Shown here: positions 34,114-43,157 of the stretch, piece after piece
Layout of the letters: each line of letters starts with the position of its first letter
Numbering within the stretch: the stretch's first letter is position 1
DNA from: Collinsella intestinalis DSM 13280
GTDB lineage: Bacteria; Actinomycetota; Coriobacteriia; Coriobacteriales; Coriobacteriaceae
Assembly (NCBI RefSeq): GCF_000156175.1
Contig: NZ_GG692710.1
Coordinates: 3,428 to 67,427 of the forward strand
Direction: 5' to 3'
Length of the DNA: 64,000 bases
Program-made: the position numbers and the translations under genes
The notes under the pieces: generated by a model
What the model was told of the DNA's origin: nothing
Databases searched by the model: none
Seen by the model: the letters and a program-made list of their open reading frames with translations, nothing else

Positions 34114-34365
34114 GTGTTCAGGTTGATTGGTTCCCCAACGCGTCTGTACGACGCAAGCGGTAGCAAAGTCTCGCCCACGCGCCGGGGTGAGATGTTGTAC
34201 GCTCGGTTCATCGGGGCATGTTTTGATGCAACAGGGGGTCGGAACCCCTCTATCAAACGGCATCGTCGATGTTTTGGCGATGCGCTCGGCGTATTTTTCC
34301 GGTTGAGGGTAATGCATAGTTGCCGACTTCATTGTGATATCAGGCGGATATTTCCATTCGACGCG
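34114..34365. other. Gene-free remainder between copy B and the small unknown gene
   Basis: No supported coding region. A small hairpin AGGGG-GTCGGAA-CCCCT lies near 34234-34252, but it has no T-run and is not a tRNA arm in any credible cloverleaf. Confidence 0.5.
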
Positions 34366-34785
34366 TTATCCAAGAAATTTCCAGTCAAGGACGGCGTCAT
34401 CGATTAATGGTTTTTCGTATGTCCAAATCTCTGAGTACTTGTCTAATGCGTTGCAAGCAAGTGTGAGGTTGCAGTCCAAAAGTACCCAAAACGGCTTGCG
34501 CCTTTGGAGAGCAATAAAACTCTTTCCCCTAACAGTGTTCTCATCTATATGGAAAACAAGCCGTGCTTTATTTCCTTCTACGGATGTTCGGCCGCTTTGC
34601 CGCGCGGAGATCTCAGGCGCACCGTCAATGATGGGAGCAATCGTTAACGTGCAACCAGATAGGTGATTGAGCGCAGTTTCATCGTTGCTGACGATGTCGA
34701 TTATCACCGTGAGGACTTCTCGTGTTTCGTCCCAATTTGCATTTTCCGTTCTAATGCGCTGAGGGAAAAAGACAGGTTGTTGCAT
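34366..34785 (-). CDS. Unknown small protein within the split pglX locus (139 aa)
   Basis: I do not recognise this protein. It starts MQQPVFFPQRIRTENANWD and appears mostly beta-stranded (EVLTVIIDIVSN, GCTLTIAPIIDG, KARLVFHIDENTV, FWVLLDCNLTLAC), with no membrane segment, signal peptide or cysteine motif. TAGGAGCCAAT precedes the ATG. It follows the 173-residue gene by 29 bp and pglX-N further upstream, on the same strand, so it is probably the last gene of the brxA-brxB-brxC-pglX-N transcript. GC content is low. An accessory role with the methyltransferase specificity region is possible but unsupported. Confidence 0.65.
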   Translation of the reverse strand: MQQPVFFPQRIRTENANWDETREVLTVIIDIVSNDETALNHLSGCTLTIAPIIDGAPEISARQSGRTSVEGNKARLVFHIDENTVRGKSFIALQRRKPFWVLLDCNLTLACNALDKYSEIWTYEKPLIDDAVLDWKFLG

Positions 34786-34814
34786 ATTGGCTCCTACATT
34801 CGCTTCGTTTTACA

Positions 34815-35336
34815 TCAGATATTCGAATCGTTGTTGAGGGGATTGGTTTCATTCCTCAATCCCCTTGCTTCACGGTTCGGCCCATGAAACTTTGGACCTG
34901 CTTTTTCGATAAAGTACCAATCGAGTCGTCCGGTCAGCGGCCATTCGCTGTGGTATTCGAAATGTTCCTTTACTCGGCGGTTTGGGAATATGACGTCATA
35001 CGAAAGATGGGCGCACCCGAGCAACTCAATGAGATTTTTGGAATTGTGTATCGAGTGCAATTCTGGTTTGGTGAGGATGTGCGTTGACGCGAGGAAGGAT
35101 AGCTTGAAACGGCTGTCATTTCGTTTTGATATGCCTGTGGTGAGCATACGGACGGAATGGGGTTCAATCCCGTGTATCAAGTCCAAGCTGAGGGTTGCAT
35201 TCTCAATAGTCAACATGTCATTTACTTGTTCGCCAATTGGCTCCAAGGTAATGGCGAGCGTTGAGGAACGATCAAAAATGACCCTCCGAGCCTCTTTGCA
35301 GTCACTCCAAGATGGTTTGAATAGTTGTTTGCACAT
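34815..35336 (-). CDS. Unknown small protein directly downstream of pglX-N (173 aa)
   Basis: Unrecognised. The ATG at 35336 (MCKQLFKPSWSDCKEARRV) follows AGAAGGAAATGTC and lies 20 bp after the pglX-N stop, so translation is likely coupled. The protein mixes beta strands (STLAITLEPIG, MLTIENATLSLDLI, SRFKLSFLAST) with a basic, polar C-terminus ending in NPLNNDSNI. No known motif or membrane segment. Like its neighbour it is low in GC. Being fixed next to the exchanged specificity part of PglX, it may have arrived with it. Confidence 0.65.
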   Translation of the reverse strand: MCKQLFKPSWSDCKEARRVIFDRSSTLAITLEPIGEQVNDMLTIENATLSLDLIHGIEPHSVRMLTTGISKRNDSRFKLSFLASTHILTKPELHSIHNSKNLIELLGCAHLSYDVIFPNRRVKEHFEYHSEWPLTGRLDWYFIEKAGPKFHGPNREARGLRNETNPLNNDSNI

Positions 35337-35356
35337 GACATTTCCTTCTATTGTTG

Positions 35357-37912
35357 CTATATAAGCGGGTTGCGTTTGAAGTCCCAAGAGGTTTCTTGGG
35401 TGTTCCAGTCGGCCTTCGCCAAATTGACGTTTGCATTCGCAATTGCCGAGGAACGCTCGATGTTTAAATGTGGATCGGGGATTTTTGCGACATCCCCTAC
35501 TTGATATGTGAGGGTGGGCGCTAAAAACTCAAGAAATTTGAGCGCGATATTGGAGTTGAGGAGGGCGAGGGCGTAAAGGTTCTCTTGATGAGATTTTGCA
35601 AACCCCTTTGCACCTCGACCATCAAAAAGTGAACCATACTCAGATAGCCGCAGATGGATATTGCCCGATGAGACATCTGACCAGGTTATTCCTTCTTTAA
35701 ATGAATAATTGCCGTTATAGTTGTGTGACCGAATTCTCCCTGTTCGCGGATCTGCATTGTTCTTGATCGCCTCACCATCATTCTTCCAGTCAACTACCAG
35801 GTCATTGTTTCCAAACCACTTTCGATAGTCGCCTCCTTTTTGATAGGGGAACCATCGGAGCCCGCATTCCTGCGCTTCAGAGCTGCACCTGATGCCAAAG
35901 GCGATTGTGCAGTAGGAAGGCTCCCACCATTCACGTAGGAAACGATCGTTGTCGGCGGTCGACATACCTTGACGGGTTATTAACCAGGATCCAATTGGGG
36001 AATTACATTGAAATGCATCATGCAATGCAGAGGTTGCCCAGTAGGCGATAGGCGTTCCTGGAAGATCGAAGAATACGGATGAATCGGTTTTGTAGGACCA
36101 TTTGCATGAGGGGTCATTGATCGCGCAGATTGTTTTCTCCGCCTGAAGAGCTGGGCTTCTAAAATCACACAATCGAATATATGTGCCCCTGCGGGGCGCG
36201 TCACATCGATTTGCAAGAATGAAAGCAAACACTTGTGCGGCGATGCCTTTAAAACCTCCTTGCGCGAGTTGAACCAGAGTAATGATGTTGCATTCTTCGA
36301 GGACCTTTCGTCTCGATTGTTCTGAGGAGGATAAAAACATCCAGCTATTGCTCGCGGCTATTCCAGCATATCCAAGGTGCTTCCTTTGGTTTTTGATTCG
36401 CTCTATAAACATGTAGCAAAGATCGCTTTTCTCTGACGAGTAATTCTCTTTCGACCACTTGCTCATAAACGGATTGAAGTTTCCGCTTCCCATGTAGGGC
36501 GGGTTGGCCACCACCACATCGAAGGTGCGAGAGAGCGTTTCACAGCAATTCGCAGCGCGCTCGATGTTGGTTTGGGTGTGGGAGACGAAGAGGTCTCCGG
36601 AGAGGTTGCGCATGAGTTCGCTCTTGAGGGCGCCCAGGTCTTCGGGGGAGGGGCTGAGCAGGCTGCCGATCTCGCTCAGATGAGCAAGCGCTTCGATGAG
36701 CTGTGGGCGTTGACGCAGGGCGCTGGCGGGATCGAGGGCATCGACATCAATCTCGATGTTGCTCAACACTTGGATGTCCGCCGTCACGCCGCGCGTGAAG
36801 AACCGGCGGTCGTGCTCGCGGGCGCACATGGCGAGCACGAGGCTCGCGATCTGGGCGGCGCGCTCGTCGATCTCCATGCCGGAGAGGTTCTTCGTGAGGA
36901 TGAGCCGCGGGACGTCGCGTTCGCGATAGCCGCGCTCGGCGTACATTTTGAACAGCAGGGAAAAGGCGTAGACCAGGATGTGGCCGCTTCCGCACGCCGG
37001 GTCGCAGAAGGTGATGTCCTCGGGCCCCTCGATGCGGATGAAATCCTCGTGCTGGGCATCAGGCTCGATGAAGTACGCCATGTCCTCGCGCAGGCGGCTG
37101 CCGGGGTTGTTCAGCATCCACAGGCGCCCGAGCGAGTTCTCCACCATGTAGCGCACGATCCAGTCGGGCGTGAACAGCTGCGTGGCGGGCGCCAGGTCCT
37201 CCGCCGCGGCCTTTCGCTTGGATTTGAAAAACGCGTCCTTGAGCTCGGAATTGTAAAACTGGTACATCCAGCCCAGGGCCTCGACGTCGCCCCAGGTCTC
37301 CTCGGGGATATCCGCAACCAGATGGAACAGCACGTCATGCTCGCCGTGGGCGAGGAGGTTGTCGGGCAGGGTGAGGGCGTCGGCGTCGTCCACGTGGCCG
37401 AACACGGTGGGCAGGCAGTCGGCGAGCTCGTTCATCTGCGCCACGAGGATGCGGCGGAAGAGCACCTCGTCGTCGCCTGCGGTGATGAGGTCGAGCACCT
37501 CCGCGAGCTCGAGTCCGGGCAGGTCGAGCTCGCTTGCCATGCGCAGGCATTCGGGTTCAAACGCCCCGCTGCCCGCGGAGAGCATGCGCACGTTGTTGCT
37601 CAGGTACCCGTGCAGCTCCATGAAGCGGATGGCGGCGAAGCGGTTGAACCAGCTGTACGCCTGCTGCTCGCAAAACGCGGCGTAGCCCTTGCCGCCGCGC
37701 TCCTCGTTCAGGCGCTCGATGCGCTCGAACAGCGCGGCGCGCTGCGCTTTCTCGGAAGGGGCCAACACGGTGCCGGCGACCACGTCCGCATCGGCGGGGT
37801 GGGCGGCGCGGCCGGCGTCGTCCAGTGCGTAGCGCACGCAGCGCAGACGCACGGCGTCGATGAGCTCGACGCGCGCCCAGGGGCAGAACTTCTCAAGTGC
37901 CTTGGTGTCCAT
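35357..37912 (-). CDS. pglX: BREX adenine-specific methyltransferase PglX, N-terminal and specificity part
   Basis: An 851-residue protein equal to the first two thirds of PglX, the N6-adenine methyltransferase that marks host DNA in BREX type 1. Motif I DPACGSGHIL starts at residue 304 and the catalytic NPPY at residues 470-473. The region after about residue 475 is the target-recognition part, ending SWDFKRNPLI. Base composition changes sharply just after the NPPY codons, near 36490: a hand-counted 60-base line at 37381 has 42 G/C, one at 35701 has 26. The recognition part was therefore probably exchanged by recombination. The conserved C-terminal domain is missing here and encoded at 32181-33155. 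AGGAGACGCATC precedes the ATG, overlapping the brxC stop. Confidence 0.93.
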   Translation of the reverse strand: MDTKALEKFCPWARVELIDAVRLRCVRYALDDAGRAAHPADADVVAGTVLAPSEKAQRAALFERIERLNEERGGKGYAAFCEQQAYSWFNRFAAIRFMELHGYLSNNVRMLSAGSGAFEPECLRMASELDLPGLELAEVLDLITAGDDEVLFRRILVAQMNELADCLPTVFGHVDDADALTLPDNLLAHGEHDVLFHLVADIPEETWGDVEALGWMYQFYNSELKDAFFKSKRKAAAEDLAPATQLFTPDWIVRYMVENSLGRLWMLNNPGSRLREDMAYFIEPDAQHEDFIRIEGPEDITFCDPACGSGHILVYAFSLLFKMYAERGYRERDVPRLILTKNLSGMEIDERAAQIASLVLAMCAREHDRRFFTRGVTADIQVLSNIEIDVDALDPASALRQRPQLIEALAHLSEIGSLLSPSPEDLGALKSELMRNLSGDLFVSHTQTNIERAANCCETLSRTFDVVVANPPYMGSGNFNPFMSKWSKENYSSEKSDLCYMFIERIKNQRKHLGYAGIAASNSWMFLSSSEQSRRKVLEECNIITLVQLAQGGFKGIAAQVFAFILANRCDAPRRGTYIRLCDFRSPALQAEKTICAINDPSCKWSYKTDSSVFFDLPGTPIAYWATSALHDAFQCNSPIGSWLITRQGMSTADNDRFLREWWEPSYCTIAFGIRCSSEAQECGLRWFPYQKGGDYRKWFGNNDLVVDWKNDGEAIKNNADPRTGRIRSHNYNGNYSFKEGITWSDVSSGNIHLRLSEYGSLFDGRGAKGFAKSHQENLYALALLNSNIALKFLEFLAPTLTYQVGDVAKIPDPHLNIERSSAIANANVNLAKADWNTQETSWDFKRNPLI

Positions 37913-37922
37913 GATGCGTCTC

Positions 37923-40900
37923 CTAGTTCAACTTGATGGCGTCGTTATGGGAAAGCTCGCTCACCAGGCGCTTGCGGGCGTCGGCGAGATAGGCGTCGAT
38001 TTCGGCCTCGCTGTGTAAGGTCTTGGGCAAAAACGCGGTTGAGCGTTGGAGCTCGCGCACTTTGCGCGGGCGCTCGGGCGCGATGGGGGCGTGGCTGGTG
38101 GTGACGACCTGCCCGGTGCTTGCCGGCGCGGGGCGGTGGATGCGCTCGTGTTCGCGGTCGAGGTCCCCAAACAGGCGCGCCTGATCGCCTGTGAGCTGTG
38201 CGCTCACGGCGTCGAGCTGGGTGAGCGTGGCGGCGTCGCGCACCGCGCCGGTGCGGGCGCGTTCTCGCTCGCCCACGCTGCTCAAGGTGACACCGAGTTC
38301 CTCGCCATGCTGCCTCACGCTGGCGAAGATGTCCTCGATCTGCGCCTTAACTTCCTCGCGCTTGCCCTCGAGCAGTTTTGCGTGAGCGTTTTCGATCGTC
38401 TGCATGGCGGGGACGAGGTCGGTGATCTGGCTATAGGGCCTCTCGCTGCCCAAAATGCGCTCGATGTTCTCGATCGCCTTGGTCGCCCCCTCGTGGGCGG
38501 CAAGGTAACTGCGGTCTTGATCGAGGCGCTTGAGCAGGTTGGAGGCGTTGTCGTAGATGCGCTGCATGTCGGGGAAGAACCCGTCGACGTCCTCCAGGTC
38601 CTCGCCTGCGTCGCACAGGTCGTTTTCCGCCTTGGCGATGGCGCGCAGCAAATCGCCGGAGTCGCCGCGGATGGCGAGCAGGTCCTTGATGAGGGCGGCG
38701 GCGTCTGCCACCGTGCCAAAGCCCGGGTAGTTGCGGTTGCGGCTGTACGCTCCGGTGATGAGCTCGTTCAGTCCGTCCTGGCGTTCTTGCAGGGCGTTGC
38801 GGCACGCCGTGGCTAGCGGCTCCTCCTCGGTGGGGAGGTCGTGAACGCGGCAGAGCGTCTCGATCGCGCGGCGGGCGCGGGTCATGTCTCCTGCCGAGGC
38901 GCGCACGCGCATCTCCACCACGGCGCGCTGCGTCATACTCAGCTTGCGAAGGTAGTCGATCATCTTGGCGTCACGCGCGTCCACGACCTGCCCGGCGTAG
39001 CTCACACGTGCCTCGCCGGCGGCGATGAGCTCGGCGACCACGGCGGCGATGTCGCGCTCGCGCCATCCATAAGGGGCCGCCTGGTAGCGCTTCTGCAGGT
39101 CGTCCATGGACACGCTCACCGCGCGCATGGCCTGGGCGCCAAGGAACGTGCGCACGTCGTCGATGGCGCGCTTGTTGGGCTCGATGCCCTCGAGCGCAGG
39201 CGCGGCCCCGTTCAGGACCTGCCTGATTTGGGCATCGTCGTCGTAATTGCGGTCGATGTAGCCGAGCTTGGTGTAGACGGCGTCCACCAGCTTTGCCGTG
39301 CATTGCTCGATGAGCTTCTTGGCGGAGTTGGTACCCGTGATGGTGACCTGGGACCCGCCGGCGTAGAACTCGCCGCGGCGCACCGCCTCTTCCATGAGCG
39401 CCTGCGCCTTGGTCTCGAGTGCGGTGCGCTCCTGCTGCTTGGCGCGGATCACGTCCTGCTGGTTGGCGGGCAGGTTGGCGATGATGGTCGCGCTCGCGAA
39501 CTGCTGGATGCGCGCCGCCTCCATAAGGCAGCTGTAAAAATCGATCTCGCTGGAGAGCAGCACGATCGCCTCACCGCGGCTCGAGCGCAAGATGAGCTCG
39601 TCGCGGCTGGGGGCGTCGCTGCCGTCCATGCGGGCGAGCACGCGCAGGGTGAGGCCGCCCGCGTTGTTCACGCGGGTCTCGTCCAGCCACTCCGCCACGG
39701 GGAAGTTGTTCTTGCCCACGGTGATCTTGGGCGTCTCGAAGATCTGGCCGAACACGATCTCGGCCGCCTTCCTGGTGAGCTTGGCCGCATCCACCTGGGT
39801 GCGCGCGATCTGGCGGGCGATCTCCTGCTCGTCATCGGTGAGGAACAGGTAGCACTCGCCGTTGCGCGTGATGTAGTTCTCGCGCTCCAGGCGCTCGAGC
39901 GCGGCCTGCACCTGCTCGCGCACCTCGGCGCGGTTGGCGCGCAGGTCGTCGGCCATGAGGGTGGCGATGTTGTCCACGTTGCCCGGCATCTCCTGGCTCA
40001 CCCATTTGATGAGGAACAGCAGCTTGAGCACGGCGACGTCGTATTCCTCAAGGCCCGCGCCGTCGCGCGCGGCGGCCGCGGCGCGGTCGATCACACGGCG
40101 ATGGTAGCCCTCGAGAAAGGATTGCACGGTGTTGTAGAACATCCACAGGGGGGCCAGGGCGTGCTCGTCGCGGTCCTCGAGCGCCTGGGCGACTTCCTGG
40201 AAGCCCGAGAGCATCGAACGCTCGGCGCTCAGGTGCTTGCCCGAGCTGCCCTGGTTGCGCAGGCCGTTGATGACGTCCTGCATGAGCTTGAACTGGTAGC
40301 CCACGAATGGGAACGCGTCCGCGAAGCTCTTCGCGCCGTCATAGCCGCCAAGGTCGTTGCGCGCTCCCTTGAAGGTGAACAGGTTCTTGAGCACGGTGGC
40401 GTTCTTGCCGTACTCCACGGTGAGCAAGTCATGCGCGTGCTCGTTCTTGGAGAGGATGCGCCGGCGGATGACCTCGCCCGCGCCGGTGCTCGAAAGCGAC
40501 AGGCGGGTGTTGAACCGCCCCTGGATCTTGGAGAAGTCCTGCCCCGCCACGGTGGTGATTTCGTCGATGGCCTCCTGGCTCGTCACGACCACCCACACGC
40601 GGCCGGCGCACTGCGCGCCCAGGTCCTCCACGATGGTCTGGAGGTTGAGCATGAGGCTCGTGTCGGTGCCGATGTACTGGCCCACCTCGTCGACCATGAA
40701 CAGCAGACGAAACTCGCCGCCCTCCTGCTCGGCGCGCTCGGTCACGTATTGATTGATCTGGCGCACGAGCCAATCGATGGTGAACTCGAACTCCTCGGTG
40801 TTGTCGAACCAGCGCTCCGCTGCCTCGCGGCTCTTGGCCCCCGCCTGCTCGAGCGCGTCGATGACGGCGTCGCTGTTGAGGTCATAGGCATCGCGCTCGT

Positions 40901-41477
40901 CGAGCCATTCGGTGCCCGTGATCTGGCGGTACGCTGCGCGGAACGCCTCGGTCTTGCCCTTCTGGTCGATGTCGCGCTCCAGGCGCGCAAGCTTGAGGTC
41001 CTCGCCGTAGAACCCGAGGTGCTCGAAGAACACGCGGGCGAAGATGCGCAGGATGGCGGTCTTGTCCTTGTTAGACGGGCCCTTGGAGTCGATGTTGAAC
41101 AGGATAGTCTCGGTGGGGACGTCCACGGCACGCTTTGCCTTCGCCTCGATCATGGGGTCTTCGAAGCGCGGCGCAATGATGTCGATGGCCGGGTGCCCGT
41201 TTGCCGTCTGCCCCGAGAGCAGGTACGAGAGCATCTTGAGGAAGTGCGATTTACCGGAACCAAAGAAGCCCGAGATCCATACACCGATCTTGTCGGTGGG
41301 GGCGTCGAGCGCGCGCTCGTAGGCGTCGAAGAACGTTGAGAAGTGCCCGCGCAGCTCGTTGGTCACGACGTATTCGGCGAGCTCCTGCTCGATGACCTCC
41401 TCGTCGTTCTGCTCGATCTTGATGACGCCGTTGATGTTGCGGTCGATGTCGCGTTCGAACATGTCCTGGATGCGCAT
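37923..41477 (-). CDS. brxC: BREX P-loop ATPase BrxC
   Basis: An 1184-residue P-loop protein, the normal size for BrxC. MFERDIDRNINGVIKIEQ at the N-terminus is a family signature, and GFFGSGKS (residues 70-77) is Walker A. LLFMVDEVGQYIG is the Walker B region. Long helical segments follow to the C-terminus. BrxC is thought to be an ORC-like ATPase that powers or assembles the BREX complex with PglX, PglZ and BrxB. AAAGGACTCCCC precedes the ATG. It lies 54 bp after brxB and 10 bp before pglX-N. Confidence 0.95.
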   Translation of the reverse strand: MRIQDMFERDIDRNINGVIKIEQNDEEVIEQELAEYVVTNELRGHFSTFFDAYERALDAPTDKIGVWISGFFGSGKSHFLKMLSYLLSGQTANGHPAIDIIAPRFEDPMIEAKAKRAVDVPTETILFNIDSKGPSNKDKTAILRIFARVFFEHLGFYGEDLKLARLERDIDQKGKTEAFRAAYRQITGTEWLDERDAYDLNSDAVIDALEQAGAKSREAAERWFDNTEEFEFTIDWLVRQINQYVTERAEQEGGEFRLLFMVDEVGQYIGTDTSLMLNLQTIVEDLGAQCAGRVWVVVTSQEAIDEITTVAGQDFSKIQGRFNTRLSLSSTGAGEVIRRRILSKNEHAHDLLTVEYGKNATVLKNLFTFKGARNDLGGYDGAKSFADAFPFVGYQFKLMQDVINGLRNQGSSGKHLSAERSMLSGFQEVAQALEDRDEHALAPLWMFYNTVQSFLEGYHRRVIDRAAAAARDGAGLEEYDVAVLKLLFLIKWVSQEMPGNVDNIATLMADDLRANRAEVREQVQAALERLERENYITRNGECYLFLTDDEQEIARQIARTQVDAAKLTRKAAEIVFGQIFETPKITVGKNNFPVAEWLDETRVNNAGGLTLRVLARMDGSDAPSRDELILRSSRGEAIVLLSSEIDFYSCLMEAARIQQFASATIIANLPANQQDVIRAKQQERTALETKAQALMEEAVRRGEFYAGGSQVTITGTNSAKKLIEQCTAKLVDAVYTKLGYIDRNYDDDAQIRQVLNGAAPALEGIEPNKRAIDDVRTFLGAQAMRAVSVSMDDLQKRYQAAPYGWRERDIAAVVAELIAAGEARVSYAGQVVDARDAKMIDYLRKLSMTQRAVVEMRVRASAGDMTRARRAIETLCRVHDLPTEEEPLATACRNALQERQDGLNELITGAYSRNRNYPGFGTVADAAALIKDLLAIRGDSGDLLRAIAKAENDLCDAGEDLEDVDGFFPDMQRIYDNASNLLKRLDQDRSYLAAHEGATKAIENIERILGSERPYSQITDLVPAMQTIENAHAKLLEGKREEVKAQIEDIFASVRQHGEELGVTLSSVGERERARTGAVRDAATLTQLDAVSAQLTGDQARLFGDLDREHERIHRPAPASTGQVVTTSHAPIAPERPRKVRELQRSTAFLPKTLHSEAEIDAYLADARKRLVSELSHNDAIKLN

Positions 41478-41531
41478 GGGGAGTCCTTTCTGGAGCGTTT
41501 CTGATGGTGCGATGTACGGAATGAGGGTGGG

Positions 41532-42134
41532 TTACAAAATGTTGAATGCTCGGTAATAGTTGCCGTCGTTTATCGAGCCGAAGAGCCTGAGCGTCTGCCC
41601 GTCGTATACGCCCGGGTAGAACAGGACGACGGGGATGTGGGAGAAGATGGGCTGCGCGCACTCGAGGATCTGGTGCGCCCGCGTGATGGGGTAGGCGCGT
41701 CCCACACCCGAGATGAGCAGCACGTCGCGACCGGGTTGGGGGTCGCCGTGTGCCGCCGCGAAGCGCTCGCGCATGTGCTCTACGAGCTTTGCCGGCGAGG
41801 CGATGGTCTGCAGGCGTACGAGCAGGGCGTCCGATCCGCGCTTGCGCTCGAAGGCGGGGAGCTTTTCCATGAGTCCTCGTTGCTCGCACAGGTCGCAGAT
41901 GAGCTCCCACAGGTCGATGTGGGTGATGCGGCCGGGCGCGAGGCCTGCGGGATCCTCGCTCAAAAGGTCGCGCAGGAGGGCTCGGACTTCCAGCTCGGAG
42001 CCGGCGTCGTAGGGGAAGACGTGGAAGGGGACCTCGTTGCCCAGTCCGTGGCAGGCGAGGAATTCGGGGTCGCGGAGTTTGGACCGGATGACCTCGAAGC
42101 TTTGGGTGAGGGTGGGGGAGTCGATTGCGTTCAT
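41532..42134 (-). CDS. brxB: BREX protein BrxB (DUF1788)
   Basis: A 200-residue DUF1788 protein. IRSKLRDPEFLACHGLGNEVPFHVFPYDAG and HIDLWELICDLCEQRGL, with LISGVGRAYPITRAHQIL and PVVLFYPGVYDG near the C-terminus, are typical of BrxB. It is a core BREX component thought to bridge BrxC and PglZ-PglX. Its ribosome binding site is a run of eight G (42140-42147 on the minus strand) that begins inside the brxA stop codon, so expression may depend on the exact tract length. Confidence 0.93.
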   Translation of the reverse strand: MNAIDSPTLTQSFEVIRSKLRDPEFLACHGLGNEVPFHVFPYDAGSELEVRALLRDLLSEDPAGLAPGRITHIDLWELICDLCEQRGLMEKLPAFERKRGSDALLVRLQTIASPAKLVEHMRERFAAAHGDPQPGRDVLLISGVGRAYPITRAHQILECAQPIFSHIPVVLFYPGVYDGQTLRLFGSINDGNYYRAFNIL

Positions 42135-42139
42135 GTGTA

Positions 42140-42147
42140 CCCCCCCC
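42140..42147 (-). promoter_or_regulatory. G8 homopolymer serving as the brxB ribosome binding site
   Basis: Eight consecutive G on the minus strand follow TA of the brxA stop and end 5 bases before the brxB ATG. Slipped-strand changes would alter Shine-Dalgarno spacing. Confidence 0.6.
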
Positions 42148-42773
42148 TATAGCGCGAGGCCGAACGCGGGCAGGATGCCGGCGTCGCCGTTCTCGCGTAT
42201 GAGGTTTTCCAGGTCGTAGTCGAGCAAGAGCGTGCTTAGCTGCTCCGTCTTGCGCTCGTACATCCCGCATTGTTCGAGGCATTGGGCGAGCACCTGGCGG
42301 ATCTTGTTGAGGGTGGCGGGGCTCCAGGTGGCCACGCGCTCGTCTTGGGCGCGCAGGCCCTCGAGGAACGTGGCGATCTCGGTTTTGCCCAGGTGCATGT
42401 CGAGTAGGGAGAATTTACTTTCCACGACGCACGTCATGAAGTCCCAAACCAGGCGGTTGTCGCGCATGAGGGCGTAGAGGTTAGCCTGCCTGAGCTGCTC
42501 GGTGGTGCCGTGCGCGATGAGGCCGGTCAGACGGTCGCGCCGATCCGGGTCGCTCGAGAGCGCGTCGAGCCTGCGCGCGCAGGCGCGCGCGATGGAGCCG
42601 ACCTCACGCTCGGTGGGGTATTGGAATAGATTGTTTTCGAGGATGTGCGCGGCAAGGGCGCGGGTGTCGAGGAAGGCACGATCCTCGAGGCGCAGGCGGG
42701 CGACCGTGCGGGTCTCGTCGACGAGCCACTGCTCGCGCGTGATGGAGCCGCGATAGGTGGTGGGGGCGCTCAT
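42147..42773 (-). CDS. brxA: BREX protein BrxA (DUF1819)
   Basis: A 208-residue DUF1819 protein, first gene of the BREX operon. ITREQWLVDETRTVARL, LENNLFQYPTEREVGSIARAC, YALMRDNRLVWDFM and the C-terminal LLDYDLENLIRENGDAG match BrxA. Homologues are small helical DNA-binding proteins. I chose the ATG at 42773 (GCGGGGG upstream); an in-frame ATG at 42794 is equally weak in binding site, so the first seven residues are uncertain. No brxR/WYL regulator precedes it. An 11-base homopolymer lies about 95 bp upstream. Confidence 0.92.
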   Translation of the reverse strand: MSAPTTYRGSITREQWLVDETRTVARLRLEDRAFLDTRALAAHILENNLFQYPTEREVGSIARACARRLDALSSDPDRRDRLTGLIAHGTTEQLRQANLYALMRDNRLVWDFMTCVVESKFSLLDMHLGKTEIATFLEGLRAQDERVATWSPATLNKIRQVLAQCLEQCGMYERKTEQLSTLLLDYDLENLIRENGDAGILPAFGLAL

Positions 42774-43157
42774 GGACGGCCCCCGCTCGTGCATGCCGCA
42801 CCGCGGGCGCGAAGGGTCCTGCCTGCGGGAGGCGTGCCGCCCGCCGCAGCGCTAGTTAGGCGTGGCCGGGGGGGGGGGTTCTCAGAAACGAGGTATCAAA
42901 CGTTCGCATGATGATGGTCACGCTGCGCACCCCAATCGTGGATCGTCGACATACATGGGTATCAGTGTAGCCCAAACGGCATCCGTTCCGGCCCTGCTGC
43001 TCACGGCAAGAGGGTAGCGGTCCGTCCGGACAAATTATCGACTCGCACCCCGGATGTTCCCATGCGGACAATTGATTGACCGTTCGCGGGGTGCGTCGGG
43101 GCTTTCTGCGCACGTGCTATCCTTGATTGGTTACACCTCAACACGAAGGGACCCGCC
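42774..43157. other. Divergent intergenic region between brxA and fhs
   Basis: This 384-bp stretch has no supported gene. It holds the G11 tract (42868-42878), the presumed BREX promoter upstream of it (not recognisable to me), and the fhs promoter. AAGGGACCCGCC at 43146-43157 is the fhs ribosome binding site. Confidence 0.6.
42868..42878. repeat. Eleven-base G homopolymer upstream of brxA
   Basis: Eleven G on the plus strand (C on the brxA strand) lie in the region where the brxA promoter or leader must be. Tracts of this length are prone to slippage. Confidence 0.75.

Noticed and set aside
34234-34252. tRNA T-arm-like hairpin
   Set aside because: The loop does not fit TTCRANN and no acceptor, D or anticodon arm can be assembled around it.
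33157-34332. 391-codon minus-strand frame across the DUF3800 region
   Set aside because: It reads through both RNA copies (giving a repeated NAGG-PPALG segment) and lacks known motifs; the plus-strand DUF3800 gene explains the region.
38841-41339. 832-codon open frame opposite brxC
   Set aside because: Antisense shadow; brxC is supported by family signatures and operon context.
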